This document shows, in pieces, positions 6,113 to 6,484 of a stretch of DNA of 6,484 nucleotides. Positions within the stretch are counted from its first letter, which is position 1; every line of letters begins with the position of its first letter. A model generated the notes under the pieces. That model was not told the DNA's origin, did not search any database, and was given only the letters and a program-made list of their open reading frames with translations. The position numbers and the translations under genes were made by a program. The stretch comes from Flavobacteriaceae bacterium (GTDB lineage Bacteria; Bacteroidota; Bacteroidia; Flavobacteriales; Flavobacteriaceae), in assembly GCA_030633285.1 (NCBI GenBank), contig DAOVTC010000063.1, positions 1 to 6,484 on the forward strand, read 5' to 3'.

Positions 6113-6484
6113 ATGAAGATAAAAATAGTATTAATTGTATTTGTATTAACAGTTTTGAGTTGTAAAACTTCAAAAGGAGGAAAACAAGAACATTCGAGTA
6201 ATAAAGAAGATGCAGTTTCGGGTGCAACAAAAATTGTAAATATTGTACATTATCCACAAGAAAAGCATTTAAAAAATATTAAACAATTAACTTTTGGTGG
6301 TGATAATGCAGAGGCTTATTGGAGTTTTGATGGTACAAAATTAGTTTTTCAAGCTAATACAAAAGCATGGGGTTTAGAGTGTGATCAAATTTTCACAATG
6401 AATCTATCAGATGATTTAAGCAAAGGATTAAAACCGCAAATGATTAGTACAGGTTTAGGGCGTACGACTTGTAGCTATTTTTTA
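6113..6484 (+). CDS. Lipoprotein with PD40/TolB-like beta-propeller start, 3' end cut off
   Basis: The open frame starts at ATG 6113 and runs 124 codons to the window end without a stop. The N-terminus is a lipoprotein signal peptide: MKIKIVLIVFVLTVLSC, with lipobox VLSC and the acylated Cys17. A polar linker (18-50) follows. Then comes IKQLTFGGDNAEAYWSFDGTKLVFQAN (56-82), a clear PD40 (WD40-like, TolB-type) repeat with its SFDG turn. Cys90 and Cys120 (in WGLECDQIF and RTTCSYF) could form a disulfide, and I recall this region as conserved in flavobacterial homologues. Such proteins normally continue for a further 200 or so residues with more blades. After the Cys comes KTSKGGK rather than the acidic signal associated with surface export in this phylum, so a periplasm-facing location is more likely. 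The specific function is unknown. Confidence 0.85.
   Translation, partial: MKIKIVLIVFVLTVLSCKTSKGGKQEHSSNKEDAVSGATKIVNIVHYPQEKHLKNIKQLTFGGDNAEAYWSFDGTKLVFQANTKAWGLECDQIFTMNLSDDLSKGLKPQMISTGLGRTTCSYFL

Noticed and set aside
6174..6181. Shine-Dalgarno-like AAGGAGGA in the lipoprotein gene
   Set aside because: It is internal to the coding frame (Lys-Gly-Gly) and has no ATG at a suitable distance. Ribosomes of this phylum generally do not rely on such sites.
6051..6257. 68-codon open frame on the minus strand overlapping the lipoprotein start
   Set aside because: It is antisense to the lipoprotein signal peptide and linker, covers the promoter region, and encodes a Leu/Tyr/Phe-rich product typical of reverse-read AT-rich coding DNA.

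Overview
The window is AT-rich and looks like ordinary chromosome from a member of the Bacteroidota, most likely a marine or aquatic Flavobacteriaceae. Three things point there. The gene set includes a DUF3098 membrane protein between ftsX and uppP, a rbfA/FtsX-type permease pair, a PUA-less TruB and a PD40 lipoprotein. Start codons lack Shine-Dalgarno sequences. Intergenic regions carry the phylum's characteristic promoter -7 element (TAnnTTTG), in two cases with a TTG/TTTG -33 element exactly 19 nt upstream. No mobile element, CRISPR array, tRNA or rRNA was seen.

Layout. Positions 1-2705 are a leftward operon: ftsX, a DUF3098 gene, uppP and truB, with truB running off the left edge. A well-formed promoter sits at 2731-2761, and uppP and truB share one base (TAATG). 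Next comes mce (2793-3191, leftward), which has its own promoter. Mce and rbfA diverge from a 64-bp region carrying two back-to-back -7 elements. RbfA (3256-3648, rightward) is followed after one base by a LolC/LolE-type permease that starts at TTG. This permease converges on dusB (4974-5960, leftward) across a 124-bp gap holding an imperfect hairpin. DusB diverges from a lipoprotein gene with a PD40/TolB-like propeller start (6113 to the right edge, partial). The longest gene-free stretch is about 152 bp.

Functionally this is housekeeping. There are envelope and division genes (FtsX, undecaprenyl-pyrophosphate recycling by UppP, DUF3098, a Lol-type permease, a lipoprotein). There are RNA and ribosome genes (TruB, DusB, RbfA). 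There is one enzyme of the propionate/methylmalonyl-CoA route (Mce). I do not see an exotic new system.

The points worth a second look are the uncharacterised DUF3098 protein embedded between FtsX and UppP, the probable leaderless starts of rbfA and dusB, the TTG start and likely translational coupling of the permease, and an operator-like inverted repeat next to the lipoprotein promoter. Two automatic start choices also need care: dusB should begin at ATG 5960 rather than the upstream TTG, and the permease's start at 3650 is TTG, not ATG.
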